Assembly (NCBI GenBank): GCA_016787445.1
Contig: JAEUTQ010000017.1
Location: 1-64,000, forward strand
Direction of reading: 5' to 3'
From: Bacteroidia bacterium
GTDB lineage: Bacteria > Bacteroidota > Bacteroidia > B-17B0 > Aurantibacillaceae
Length of the DNA stretch: 64,000 nucleotides
The translations under genes and the position numbers were made by a program. This document shows, one piece after another, positions 36,793-46,623 of the stretch (positions are counted from its first letter, which is position 1; each line of letters starts with the position of its first letter). The notes under the pieces were generated by a model that saw only the letters and a list, made by a program, of their open reading frames with translations, searched no databases and was not told the DNA's origin.

Positions 36793-39700
36793 ATGAAAAA
36801 ATCAATACTAACATTAATTAGCGGATTAGTTATTACATCATCAATAGCACAGCAAGACTGGCGCGAAATGATGCAAGATCCTAATGCGAATTTTTATGAT
36901 ATCAAAAAAGCAGCCGATGCTTATTGGAGTACACACGATAAGGATGAAAAAGGTTGTGGTTATAAACCATACAAACGTTGGGAAGCATTTATGGAGCCTC
37001 GCGTTTATCCTACGGGTAATATGTATTTAGCGAGTCAAACCTGGGCTAACTACGAATCATTTTTAAATCAAAACATGTCTACTGCAAAGCAAGGCAACAA
37101 CATGATTGCCTCTTCTACATGGACCGCTATGGGACCATTTGGAGCCATGACAGGTTCGGCTTGCGGCTTACCTCGTAAAGCAGGTCGTGATAATTTTATC
37201 ACTTTCGATCCTACTAACTCCAACACTTATTGGGTTGGCGCTCCTGCGGGAGGATTATGGAAGACTACTAACGATGGAACTTCTTGGACAACAAATACAG
37301 ATAATCTAAGTGTAATTGGATGTTCTGATTTGGCAATTGATCCTACAAATACAAACATTATGTATTTAGCTACCGGTGATGGTGATGCTGGCGACACTTA
37401 TGCTATTGGTGTATTAAAATCAACCGATGGCGGAACTACTTGGGGAGCCACCGGATTAAATTGGACAGTTAATCAACAACGTGTTATCCGTCGATTAATT
37501 ATTCATCCAACTAGTACACAAACTTTATTAGTTGCATCAAGTGTAGGTATATGGAGAACAACAAATGGCGGTACTACCTGGACTCAAATTACAACAGCAA
37601 GTACCTATGATTTGGAATTTAAACCTACCGATCCTAATACAGTTTACGCAACAACTGCCTCAGGTTTTTATTTGTCAACTAACGGTGGTACTTCTTTTAC
37701 ATTAATTTCCAGTGGTATTCCTACTACTGGTGCAAACCGTATGACAGTTGCAGTAACTCCTAACGATCCTAATTATGTGTACGTTTTACGCTCATTGAAT
37801 ACAACAAGTGGTTATGGCGGATTATACCGTTCTACAAACAGTGGAACTACATTCACTGTTATGTCAACTACCCCTGATATTTTAGCTAACTCTTGTGCGG
37901 GTACTGCAGGTAACGGACAAGGTTGGTATGATTTAGCATTAGCAGTATCGCCTTTAAACAAGGATGAAGTTGTAGTTGGAGGTATTAACCACTGGAGAAG
38001 TACCAATGGCGGAACATCATGGACGAATATTGGTTGTTGGAATAGCACTGCTGCAAACCCTCCATACGTACATGCTGATGTACACGAATTAGAATATACA
38101 CCTGCCGGCGTATTATACTCTGCCAATGATGGAGGTATCTATCGTTATACTGGTACAGCTTGGACTGATAAATCAAATCCAAGAAATATTGCACAGCAGT
38201 ACAGAATCGGATTGTCTGCTCTGACTGCCAACTATTTTATCACCGGACATCAGGATAACGGAACTAACTTGTTTAATGGTACAACCTATGCGGCAAGATA
38301 TTGTGGTGATGGTATGGATTGTTTTATTGATAGAACAAATAACAATAATTTATTTGGTGCGACTCCGCAAGGAGGTTTCTTACGGTCAACAGATGGTGGC
38401 AATACATGGGGAAGTGCACAAACCGGTATGAGTGGAACTGCAGGTTGGGTTGCTCCATGGCATCAGGATCCTGTTACCGCTGCAACATTATATGCAGGAA
38501 GAAGCCAAATGTTCAGATCAACGAATTCAGGTGCTAACTGGACACAGTTAACTGCAACCGGTGGTTCAGGAACGATTATTGAATTTGCAATTGCTCCATC
38601 AAACAATCAGGTAATATATGTCATTCACGGAACTACATTATTTAAAACAACTGACGGAGGTGCAACTTGGGCTAATGTAAACACAGGTTTACCAGGTAAC
38701 AAAACGTATATAGCAATTGATCCAACTGATGCGAACAATGCATGGGTTACTGTGAGTGGTTATACAGCAGGTAGCAAAGTATTTATGACTACAAACGGAG
38801 GAACCAGCTGGACCAACGTTTCAAGTAATTTACCAAACTTACCGGCTAATTGTATTGTTTACGAACCGGGCACTAGCGATAGAATTTATGTAGGAATGGA
38901 TGTAGGTGTTTATTATAAAGATAATTCTACAACCAACTGGACTTTATATAATACAGGTTTGCCAAACACACCAATCAGTGATTTAGAAATGTCTCCGGCT
39001 AATCCGGGTAAATTATTCGCTGCAACTTATGGTCGCGGTGCATGGAAGGTGGATGTTGTAACTGCAGCTCCTCCAACCTCAAGTTTCTCTGTAGCTGCTG
39101 CATCATTGTGTACAGGAACTAACTTACAATTCAACGATAACTCAACTAATGCGCCAACTAGTTGGAGTTGGAGTGTAACTCCGGCTGCGGGCGTAACTAT
39201 TAATACTTCAACATCACAAAACCCAACTATTAACTTTACAACAGGAGGTTCTTACGTAGTTTCTTTACAGTCTAGTAATCTTATTGGTCCGGGTACAGTT
39301 TCTTCTCAGACTATTACAGTTGTGGCAACACCTACAATTACAGTAGCTAACAACTCACAAACTGTTTGCGCGGGTTCACCAGTTACTTATACGGCTTCCG
39401 GTGCTACAACGTATGCATGGAGTGGAGGAGGAACTGCAGCGGTTAATACTTATACGCCTGCATCTTCAACTGTTTATACTGTTACAGGAACAACAAGCGG
39501 ATGTTCTTCTCAGCGTACAGCAAGTGTTACAGTTAACAACTTGCCTACTGTAAGTATTACCGGCGGAAGTTCAATTTGTCCGGGTGGTTCTGCTGCTTTA
39601 ACAGCTGCAGGAGCTAATACATATACCTGGAGTACATCAGCTACTACAACTTCAATTAGCGTGAGTCCGACAGTTACTACAACGTATACCGTAACAGGAA

Positions 39701-40692
39701 CAGCAACAACTGGTTGTACAAATACAGCTGTTAGAACAGTAACTGTTAATCCGCTTCCAACTATTAACGTTTCTACAAGTTCATCTGTTGTTTGTATTGG
39801 ACAATCAGCGAATCTTAATGCTTCCGGCGCTTCAACATATACTTGGATGCCGGGTTCATTAGTAGGTGCAGCTGTTGTGGCTAGTCCTACAACAAATACA
39901 ACTTATACTGTAACAGGAACCAGCGCTGCAGGATGTACTAATACTGCTGTTCGTTCTGTAACCGTGAATCCTCTTCCAACAGTTAATACGAGTGTAACAA
40001 ACAGCGTAATTTGTGCGGGACAATCAACTACATTAACAGCTTCCGGTGCTTCTACTTATACATGGAATCCGGGTGGTATTACAGGAAGTCCTATTGTTGT
40101 CAATCCAACTTCCACTACTGTTTATACCGTAACAGGAAGAAATGCAAACGGATGTAGTAATACTGCAATTCGCTCTGTGACTGTTAATCCTCTTCCAACA
40201 ATTAATGCAAGCTCAAGTTCTTCATTAATTTGTACCGGACAAACAGCTACCTTAAACGCAACAGGTGCAGTTACCTATACATGGAATCCTGGTGGAGCAA
40301 CCGGTGCAAGCACTGCTGTTTCGCCTACAGTGAATACGACGTATAGTGTTTCCGGTACCGGATCTAACGGTTGTAACAATACGGCCATGTATACGCTTTC
40401 TGTTTCAGCATGTACAGGTATAGAACAAATTGTAAATGCAGGTGGATATACTATTTTCCCTAATCCTACAACAGGTAAGTTAAACATTCAGTTTAATGTT
40501 AATAGCCAAACAGTCATTAATGCTGAGGTTGTTGATGCATTAGGAAAAGTAGTGCTGAAACAAACGCTTAATTTCAATGCAGGTGAAAACACTCAAAGCA
40601 TTAATATGGCTTCTTTAGCTAATGGTTTATACTTCATAAATCTTAAGAATACTGAAAACAAATCTCAAACAATCAGAATTGTAAAGGAATAA
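36793..40692 (+). CDS. BNR/sortilin-like, Ig-like repeat protein with T9SS type A sorting domain
   Basis: The 1299-residue secreted protein has a Sec signal peptide (to about residue 19). A beta-propeller region with BNR/sialidase-like motifs (KSTDGGTTWGATG, RTTNGGTTWTQI, RSTDGGNTWGSA, KTTDGGATWANV) fills about 90-760. A PKD-like domain follows at about 770-850, then five tandem Ig-like units (about 850-1210) with NPLPT...C.GQ...L.A.GA.TYTW...NTTYTVTGT...C.NTA patterns. The C-terminal 80 residues are the type A signal (IFPNPTTGKLNIQF, GLYFINLKN, QTIRIVKE). It is an exported surface or secreted protein of the kind often named glycosyl hydrolase or VPS10-domain protein; no active site is recognised. 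Confidence 0.9.
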   Translation: MKKSILTLISGLVITSSIAQQDWREMMQDPNANFYDIKKAADAYWSTHDKDEKGCGYKPYKRWEAFMEPRVYPTGNMYLASQTWANYESFLNQNMSTAKQGNNMIASSTWTAMGPFGAMTGSACGLPRKAGRDNFITFDPTNSNTYWVGAPAGGLWKTTNDGTSWTTNTDNLSVIGCSDLAIDPTNTNIMYLATGDGDAGDTYAIGVLKSTDGGTTWGATGLNWTVNQQRVIRRLIIHPTSTQTLLVASSVGIWRTTNGGTTWTQITTASTYDLEFKPTDPNTVYATTASGFYLSTNGGTSFTLISSGIPTTGANRMTVAVTPNDPNYVYVLRSLNTTSGYGGLYRSTNSGTTFTVMSTTPDILANSCAGTAGNGQGWYDLALAVSPLNKDEVVVGGINHWRSTNGGTSWTNIGCWNSTAANPPYVHADVHELEYTPAGVLYSANDGGIYRYTGTAWTDKSNPRNIAQQYRIGLSALTANYFITGHQDNGTNLFNGTTYAARYCGDGMDCFIDRTNNNNLFGATPQGGFLRSTDGGNTWGSAQTGMSGTAGWVAPWHQDPVTAATLYAGRSQMFRSTNSGANWTQLTATGGSGTIIEFAIAPSNNQVIYVIHGTTLFKTTDGGATWANVNTGLPGNKTYIAIDPTDANNAWVTVSGYTAGSKVFMTTNGGTSWTNVSSNLPNLPANCIVYEPGTSDRIYVGMDVGVYYKDNSTTNWTLYNTGLPNTPISDLEMSPANPGKLFAATYGRGAWKVDVVTAAPPTSSFSVAAASLCTGTNLQFNDNSTNAPTSWSWSVTPAAGVTINTSTSQNPTINFTTGGSYVVSLQSSNLIGPGTVSSQTITVVATPTITVANNSQTVCAGSPVTYTASGATTYAWSGGGTAAVNTYTPASSTVYTVTGTTSGCSSQRTASVTVNNLPTVSITGGSSICPGGSAALTAAGANTYTWSTSATTTSISVSPTVTTTYTVTGTATTGCTNTAVRTVTVNPLPTINVSTSSSVVCIGQSANLNASGASTYTWMPGSLVGAAVVASPTTNTTYTVTGTSAAGCTNTAVRSVTVNPLPTVNTSVTNSVICAGQSTTLTASGASTYTWNPGGITGSPIVVNPTSTTVYTVTGRNANGCSNTAIRSVTVNPLPTINASSSSSLICTGQTATLNATGAVTYTWNPGGATGASTAVSPTVNTTYSVSGTGSNGCNNTAMYTLSVSACTGIEQIVNAGGYTIFPNPTTGKLNIQFNVNSQTVINAEVVDALGKVVLKQTLNFNAGENTQSINMASLANGLYFINLKNTENKSQTIRIVKE
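39325..40410 (+). repeat. five tandem units of about 210-219 nt inside the T9SS protein gene
   Basis: Units begin near 39325, 39541, 39751, 39970 and 40189. The phase marker is the CC[GT]CTTCCAAC stretch coding NPLPT. Spacing between the last three is exactly 219 nt (73 codons); the earlier ones are slightly shorter. Each encodes one Ig-like domain. Confidence 0.8.
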
Positions 40693-40711
40693 AAACATAC
40701 AGTTAGATTCA

Positions 40712-40744
40712 ATAAAAAATCCCGGTATATCCGGGATTTTTTAT
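40712..40744. terminator. bidirectional intrinsic terminator
   Basis: Stem TCCCGG / CCGGGA with loop TATAT, flanked by six A and six T. It sits between the convergent T9SS protein gene and the AddA-like gene. Confidence 0.88.
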
Positions 40745-43700
40745 TTATACAAGTTCTTCAACTTTATTCTCGTCGATGTAAACAATTATTTTTTTAACGG
40801 AACTATAACCCATTTTTGATAAGGCGTCGCTATACTTTAGCATTTGAGCTGCGTATTTTTTTGTATTGGGTTGTCCGGTTTTGTAGTCAATAACGGTGGC
40901 AGTTGTGTCATCTAAGATTACACGGTCGGGTCTTAAAATTTCACCGGATTCAGTGATAATTTCTGATTCGTTCTTTGCCTGAACTCCTTTCTTAAAGTAA
41001 TCACGTATTATAGGGTGATGAAGAATGTTGTGAATTTTGCTTTCTAATTCAGGTTTTTCGTTTTGAGTAATAACTCCAGATACCAATAAAAAATCAAGCG
41101 CAGAATTCAAATCTTCCGGTGAGTGAATAGTGGATAAAACGTAATGGGTTTTTATGCCGTTTTCAATTGCTGTTTCTGAAGCATCTTTAAGTTTTAATAG
41201 ATGACTTCCTTTAATTCTAACAAGGTTATTATTGTCGTTAAAATGAAGAGTAGGCAAATTGAAGTTTGGTATTTTATTTTTCTCTTCTTGTGAATCAAGT
41301 TTACGGGCAAGACAACCAATTTCCAGAAATCCTGAGGTATGTTGCGGAAATTCTGTCTCAATTAATATTTTTACCCACGAAGAAATATTTTCTTTTTTCT
41401 GCGTATCAGATTTGAATGAAATAATATGAAGGCGTTCAACAGCACGAGTAAACGCTACATATAATAAATTTATATTATCGAGATATTGTTCGTTTTTTTC
41501 TTTTTCAAAAACAGCTTTTAAACCGGCATCAGCGATGGCATTGCTAATTTTAAATACAGCTACAGGCAATTCGGTATTCTCATTTTCAAGATTCACCCAA
41601 GCATTGTCAGATTTGAAAACCTCCCAATTCAAATAAGGCAGAATTACTACCGGAAATTCAAGTCCTTTTGATTTATGGATAGTCATAACTTTTACCGCAT
41701 TTGTTCCTTCCGGAATAATGAGGGAAGCTTGAGTCTCTCTTTTCTCCCACCAGATTAAAAAATCATTGATTGAACCGGTTTTATTAACGAGGTATTCATT
41801 CACCTCATCCAAAAAGAAACGAATGTATTGTCCGTTTTTTTTATTGAGCTGTAAGGCTGAAATAATCTCGATACAACTGTCAAAAATATTTTTCTTGGCA
41901 AAGATCTCGCTGGTTAGCTTAATTCCTAACTCATTTAATACTTGATAAAGATTCTTTGTCAAATGAAGTCTATGAAGATGAAGTTCCGTATTGGCGAGAT
42001 TTGAGGTACAATACGAAATAACTGCAGCAGCGCTGATTATATCGTTGTTGTTATTTAAATGCTTTAAAAAATTTATTATACAGTTAATTTCCTGATTGTT
42101 TTTTAATAGTAAGGAATCTGAGGAGATGACAGGAATGTTACTTTTTATCAGATGATTTGCGATAGCGTTTCCGTGATAGTTGTTTCTTACTATAATACAG
42201 ATATCGTTATAGTTAAATCCATCTTTTAAGGCAAGAGTTATTTTATCTAAAATGCATGTGAAGTTTATTGTGTCTACTTCTTCCTTCGCGCTTTCACCGT
42301 AGTTAATGCTTACATAACCGCCATTTTCTTTTTTGATTTTTTGTGATTGATGATCATATATTTTCTGAAATTCCTCTGACAACAAAAGTTTTGGTAAATA
42401 TTCGAAGGCTGTATTGTTGAAAGCAACAATTTTTTCGCAGCTTCTGTAATTTGTATCAAGAAATTTTCCTTCAAACTGACTGATTAAAGTAGATTCACGT
42501 TCACTTAAATTCGGATTTGATTCCGGATTTTCAATAAAAGGGAGTTGCTGAAATTGCTTTACGTTCGCGTTTCTCCAGCGATAAATGCTTTGTTTTCCAT
42601 CACCAACTATCATATTAAAATTGTTGGAGGCTAAAGAATTATCAATTAAGGGTAACAAATTATGCCACTGAAGAGTAGAGGTGTCTTGAAATTCATCCAG
42701 TAAATAATGATTATAGCGTTCGCCCAGACGTTCATAAATAAAAGGAGTGGGCTCATCAGCTACGATTTTCGCAATTTTATTATTAAAATCTGAAATGAAA
42801 ACAATCTGCTCTTCGTCTCTTAAATCATTGCTTAGTTTTTGAATCTCGTTGAGCAGAATTAATGCGTAAATGTTTTTTTGAATAAGCAGGAAGAGACTAT
42901 ACTTTTCTTTATTGGCTTCAATATAATTTAAAGTTTCTGAAGCTAAATGATTGAGTTGTGATGTAATGCTTATAATTGTGTCAATCGAATGAGTATCTGA
43001 TTTATCATTATGCCATTTGTTTTTTTCAACGGCATCCAACGTGCGTTTACTTACTATATCTTCAATTTTCCCTTTTTTAAAGGCAGACCATTTATAGAAA
43101 ATCTTTTGCGGTCCGGTATTTCCATAATTAAAATTTGAAGTTTGCAGTTTGTTTGTTTTGATTAAATGAACACCTGCATTTCCGGCCTCGTTGATTTTTT
43201 TAGTGAATTCAGAAAGATAGGAGGATACTTTTACCTGCACTTTATTGAGTTCGTCGGAGGAAAAACCTTTAAGCTTTTCAATATTAATTCCGGCATCTTC
43301 CTTTTGTATCAAATTTGTAAATTCAAGGAGTCGCGCTTGTGGATCCCAGGAGGAATTATCGGCAGCATTTTCTGACGAATATCTAATTAATAGTTTAGTT
43401 AATTCATCGTTTTCTCCAATCTTAGAGAGCAAGGAAGTAACGACCTTCTCATAGAACTCGGATGTGTTTGTTTCGATATTAAAATTGACAGGCAATTTAA
43501 GATCATAAGCAAATGTCTTTACAATTTTGTGTGTAAAGCTATCTATCGTGCCAATAGCAAAATCTGTATAATTATGTAAGATTTCACTGAGCAATAATTT
43601 TGATCGTTGTTGTAGTTCCTCAGGGCTTGTTTTTAATGAATCGGAGATGGAAGAACTAAGATCTTTGGTTTTATTGCTGTGTGTAGAAATGTTTTTAAGG

Positions 43701-43885
43701 GCTTCCAGGATACGGTGTTTCATTTCTGCCGCCGCTTTATTCGTAAAAGTGAGGGCCAGTATTTTTTTATAATGAAATGGTTTGGTGGATGGATCTGAAA
43801 GGGCGAGTAAGAGATACTCCTTAACCAGAGTGTAAGTTTTGCCACTTCCCGCCGATGATTTATAAATTAAAAACTTTTTATCCAC
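40745..43885 (-). CDS. AddA-like UvrD-family helicase-nuclease
   Basis: The 1046-residue protein has UvrD/REP motifs in order: YKSSAGSGKTYTLVKEYLL (Walker A, about 8-26), TFTNKAAAEM at about 48, LLDEFQDTSTLQW (motif II, about 390), VGDGKQSIYRWRNA at about 425, TNYRS at about 472, TIHKSKGLEFPVV at about 735 and LLYVAFTRA at about 805. The end carries a PD-(D/E)XK nuclease (RPDRVILDD ... VIDYKTGQ, about 995-1017). This is the AddA/RecB layout for double-strand break resection. Its AddB partner is not adjacent. The ATG begins MDKKFLIYKSSAGSG, as in relatives. Confidence 0.92.
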   Translation of the reverse strand: MDKKFLIYKSSAGSGKTYTLVKEYLLLALSDPSTKPFHYKKILALTFTNKAAAEMKHRILEALKNISTHSNKTKDLSSSISDSLKTSPEELQQRSKLLLSEILHNYTDFAIGTIDSFTHKIVKTFAYDLKLPVNFNIETNTSEFYEKVVTSLLSKIGENDELTKLLIRYSSENAADNSSWDPQARLLEFTNLIQKEDAGINIEKLKGFSSDELNKVQVKVSSYLSEFTKKINEAGNAGVHLIKTNKLQTSNFNYGNTGPQKIFYKWSAFKKGKIEDIVSKRTLDAVEKNKWHNDKSDTHSIDTIISITSQLNHLASETLNYIEANKEKYSLFLLIQKNIYALILLNEIQKLSNDLRDEEQIVFISDFNNKIAKIVADEPTPFIYERLGERYNHYLLDEFQDTSTLQWHNLLPLIDNSLASNNFNMIVGDGKQSIYRWRNANVKQFQQLPFIENPESNPNLSERESTLISQFEGKFLDTNYRSCEKIVAFNNTAFEYLPKLLLSEEFQKIYDHQSQKIKKENGGYVSINYGESAKEEVDTINFTCILDKITLALKDGFNYNDICIIVRNNYHGNAIANHLIKSNIPVISSDSLLLKNNQEINCIINFLKHLNNNNDIISAAAVISYCTSNLANTELHLHRLHLTKNLYQVLNELGIKLTSEIFAKKNIFDSCIEIISALQLNKKNGQYIRFFLDEVNEYLVNKTGSINDFLIWWEKRETQASLIIPEGTNAVKVMTIHKSKGLEFPVVILPYLNWEVFKSDNAWVNLENENTELPVAVFKISNAIADAGLKAVFEKEKNEQYLDNINLLYVAFTRAVERLHIISFKSDTQKKENISSWVKILIETEFPQHTSGFLEIGCLARKLDSQEEKNKIPNFNLPTLHFNDNNNLVRIKGSHLLKLKDASETAIENGIKTHYVLSTIHSPEDLNSALDFLLVSGVITQNEKPELESKIHNILHHPIIRDYFKKGVQAKNESEIITESGEILRPDRVILDDTTATVIDYKTGQPNTKKYAAQMLKYSDALSKMGYSSVKKIIVYIDENKVEELV

Positions 43886-43894
43886 TTAGTAAAA

Positions 43895-43930
43895 ATAAAA
43901 AACCCCCGAATCATAATTCGGGGGTTTTAT
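43895..43930 (-). terminator. intrinsic terminator between the AddA-like gene and the PorE-like gene
   Basis: Stem CCCCCGAAT / ATTCGGGGG with loop CATA, flanked by A and T runs. It lies just after the stop of the minus-strand OmpA-family gene. Confidence 0.88.
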
Positions 43931-43945
43931 TAGAAAATATCATTC

Positions 43946-46006
43946 TTATTCTTCTTCCTCTTCGTCACCTGTTTTAGGCTTATTAGGATTGTTTGGAGTA
44001 GCTGTTTTAGGAGCATTTGGATCAACATAATCCCAGCTTACAATTCCGAATACCGTACGACGGTTTTTCTGATGTAAAGCTTCTTTCTCTTCTTTTGTTT
44101 TAGCTTTATTGATTACATCATCTGTAACTAATAAACGAGTTTCACCAAAACCTTTTGCTTGTAAACGAGCTAAAGGAATTTTCTTTTCATTTGCTAAGTA
44201 ATCAACACAAGATTGAGCACGAGCTTGAGATAATACCTGGTTTTTAGCATCCGAACCGCGGCTATCAGTATGTGCGCTTAATTGGATGATAATAGTTGGG
44301 TTATCAACTAAAGTTTGGTATAAGAAGTTTAATGAGTCTTTTGATTCAGGTTTTAAATCTGCTTTACCCAATTCGTATAATACAGCAGGGAAGCGAATCT
44401 CACGTTCAACCGGAGTTAATTCAAAATCCTTCACGAAATCTTTTGAAACTGATTCTCCGGCAGTAGTTAATGCGCCCATATCTTTACTTGCTAAGTAACC
44501 ATCTTTGTAAGTAGCCGATACAGTTTGTTTACTTGTTTCAATAGTTACTGTGTAAGAAACATTTTCTTTTAATTTGAATGAATAAGAACCATCGTTAGTT
44601 GTTACTGCATCATTTAAAGCTCCATCGCTACCTGCTAATTTAATTTTAGCATTCGCAACAGGTTCACCTTTATTAATTCCTTTATTTCCACCGCTAGAAA
44701 CAACTTTACCTTTTAAGTTAAAGTTTAATGGTGGTAAGAAGAATGACCAAATATCATCACTTCCTTTACCGCCTTCACGGTTAGAAGAGAAGTAACCACG
44801 TTGTTTGTTTCCTTCAAATACGATTCCGAAATCATCAGCACCTGAGTTAATAGGAGCTTTTAAGTTTTCAGGTGATTTAGAGAATTTACCATCAGCACCA
44901 ATCTCAGCCTTGAAGATATCTAAACCTCCCATTCCAGGATGAAAATTAGAAGAGAAGAATAAGGTTTTGTTATCATTTGATACATATGGATACATTTCAT
45001 CACCTGCAGTGTTGATTTGTGGACCAAGATTTAAAGGAGCAGTCCAGGTATTACCTTTTGCATCGTAAACACTTTTCCAAATATCAGCACCACCGTAACC
45101 ACCTTTCATACGTGAAACGAAATAAACAGTTTTTCCGTCAGGAGAAATGCTTGGGTGACCGAAGTTTACAGAGTCAATATTGAATGGTAATTTTTCAGGA
45201 GCAGCCCAACCTGAACCTTGTTTCTTAGCAATAAAAATTTGACAACCTGCTACTGCTGATTTTACTTCAGGGCAACGAGTCATTAACATGAAATCACCTT
45301 TTTTAGAAACACAAGCAGCACCATCGTTGAAAGGAGAAATAACAGTTGGAGCTAATGTTACAGGTGTAGACCATTTACCGTTTTTATCTAAACGAGTCTC
45401 ATATAAATCAGAATGATTTTGTCCTGTTGTGATATCTTGCTTATTGTTAGCGCCTTCGCGAGTAGAAGTGAAGATTAAGGTTTTGTATTTTTTATCAGAA
45501 AATGTAGGGCTGAAATCAGACTCTTTAGAGTTGATTAATGCCATATTCTCAACTTTGTAACGAGCTGGTTGATCTTTCCATTGCTGAGCTAATTCACAAG
45601 ACTTAACACCTTTATCACCACGTGGGTCAGATGGGTTAAGTTTCTTATAATTATTATATTCTGTGATAGCTTCAGGGTATTTACCTTGAGCCTTTAAGCA
45701 ATCAGCCAAACGTAAAACAGCAACCGGATCAGGGTATTTTGCTGTGATTGCTTTTTGATAATAAGTTTCAGCACTTTTCATATCATTAATTTCATGATAT
45801 GCGTAGCCTGTACGATACAATACTTTTGCCTTCATTTCAGGTTTCTTAACTGAAGTGTAAGCGCTTTTGTAATCTTCGATTGCTTTAAAGTACTGGCGAT
45901 TTTCAAAAGCTAAATCAGCTTGTTGCAGCTTTTTTTGAGCTAATGAACTCATTGCCAAGCAAAAAAATGCGCCGGCGAGTAATGTAATTTTAGTAAATTG
46001 TTTCAT
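43946..46006 (-). CDS. OmpA-family protein with TPR and PD40 repeats (PorE-like)
   Basis: The 686-residue protein has a Sec signal peptide (to about residue 23). TPR repeats follow (about 28-135, YYQKAITAKYPDPVAVLRLADCL), then a PD40/WD40-like propeller (about 165-420, FGHPSISPDGKTVYFVSRM, GGADIWK), a carboxypeptidase-regulatory-like beta domain (about 430-530) and an OmpA C-terminal domain (about 545-660, LSAHTDSRGSDAKNQVLSQARAQS). The order TPR-propeller-CRD-OmpA is that of PorE of the type IX system. PorE is a lipoprotein and this protein shows no lipobox, so it could be a related paralog. A Pro/Lys/Glu tail ends the protein. Confidence 0.85.
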   Translation of the reverse strand: MKQFTKITLLAGAFFCLAMSSLAQKKLQQADLAFENRQYFKAIEDYKSAYTSVKKPEMKAKVLYRTGYAYHEINDMKSAETYYQKAITAKYPDPVAVLRLADCLKAQGKYPEAITEYNNYKKLNPSDPRGDKGVKSCELAQQWKDQPARYKVENMALINSKESDFSPTFSDKKYKTLIFTSTREGANNKQDITTGQNHSDLYETRLDKNGKWSTPVTLAPTVISPFNDGAACVSKKGDFMLMTRCPEVKSAVAGCQIFIAKKQGSGWAAPEKLPFNIDSVNFGHPSISPDGKTVYFVSRMKGGYGGADIWKSVYDAKGNTWTAPLNLGPQINTAGDEMYPYVSNDNKTLFFSSNFHPGMGGLDIFKAEIGADGKFSKSPENLKAPINSGADDFGIVFEGNKQRGYFSSNREGGKGSDDIWSFFLPPLNFNLKGKVVSSGGNKGINKGEPVANAKIKLAGSDGALNDAVTTNDGSYSFKLKENVSYTVTIETSKQTVSATYKDGYLASKDMGALTTAGESVSKDFVKDFELTPVEREIRFPAVLYELGKADLKPESKDSLNFLYQTLVDNPTIIIQLSAHTDSRGSDAKNQVLSQARAQSCVDYLANEKKIPLARLQAKGFGETRLLVTDDVINKAKTKEEKEALHQKNRRTVFGIVSWDYVDPNAPKTATPNNPNKPKTGDEEEEE

Positions 46007-46038
46007 ATTTATACTTATTACCTTATTTATATAGTTTG

Positions 46039-46067
46039 CTAAAATACTAATTTATTTATTTGTGCAA
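46039..46067 (-). promoter_or_regulatory. promoter of the PorE-like gene
   Basis: On minus: TTG (complement of CAA at 46065-46067), 18 nt spacer, TATTTTAG (complement of 46039-46046). The -7 box has one mismatch to TAnnTTTG. The leader to the ATG at 46006 is 32 nt. Confidence 0.42.
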
Positions 46068-46111
46068 AAATTTTTATAAAAAACAGGCTGTTCAGCGACA
46101 GTTTTTCAATA

Positions 46112-46582
46112 TTAATGGTGTTCAGCACCGTGTTCCGCCGAATTTTCATGGCCTCCACCGTGATGAGCTCCTGATCTCAAGTCTTCCTGCTGTTTTACCA
46201 AAATTGGATCTAATTTAGTACGGTTTTCAGGGCGACTAGAGTAGGTTCCTTCGTTTAAACAAATAAAGATAGTATAAGCCATAAAAATGGTATAAGGAAC
46301 CAAAATGGCGTATTTAAAGAACTTTACTTCATGACCTAAGTGCATGAACTGTATTACGATATAACCGGCTTTAGCAATTGTTAAAGTGATGAAAAGAACT
46401 TTTAACCAAGTAGTCCCTGACCAACCTTGACCAGGCGCCAAAAAACCTATAATTAATTCGAAAATTGTGATTACTAACATAATCCAAAACACATTCCAAA
46501 GCTTACGACGGGCTTTTTTGCCTTCTTCTTCGCTATGGTGAGCCATTAGCTCATATTGAGGATAATCATCGTGAAATTCCAT
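46112..46582 (-). CDS. cytochrome c oxidase subunit IV family protein
   Basis: The 156-residue protein has three membrane helices (about 30-50, 62-84, 92-112) in the pattern of prokaryotic COX subunit IV/CyoD-like (KAGYIVIQFMHLGHEVKFFKY). A long His- and Gly-rich tail (GAHHGGGHENSAEH) follows, which may bind metal but has no known role. It is the last gene of the ctaB-coxC-coxC-coxIV operon. Confidence 0.85.
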   Translation of the reverse strand: MEFHDDYPQYELMAHHSEEEGKKARRKLWNVFWIMLVITIFELIIGFLAPGQGWSGTTWLKVLFITLTIAKAGYIVIQFMHLGHEVKFFKYAILVPYTIFMAYTIFICLNEGTYSSRPENRTKLDPILVKQQEDLRSGAHHGGGHENSAEHGAEHH

Positions 46583-46623
46583 GTTTAATCAATTTTTAAG
46601 TTAAGCAATTGTTTTTTGAGTGA

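Noticed and set aside
37812-38194. Minus-strand frames inside the BNR-repeat gene
   Set aside because: Opposite-strand shadows of a repetitive gene with strong coding evidence on plus.
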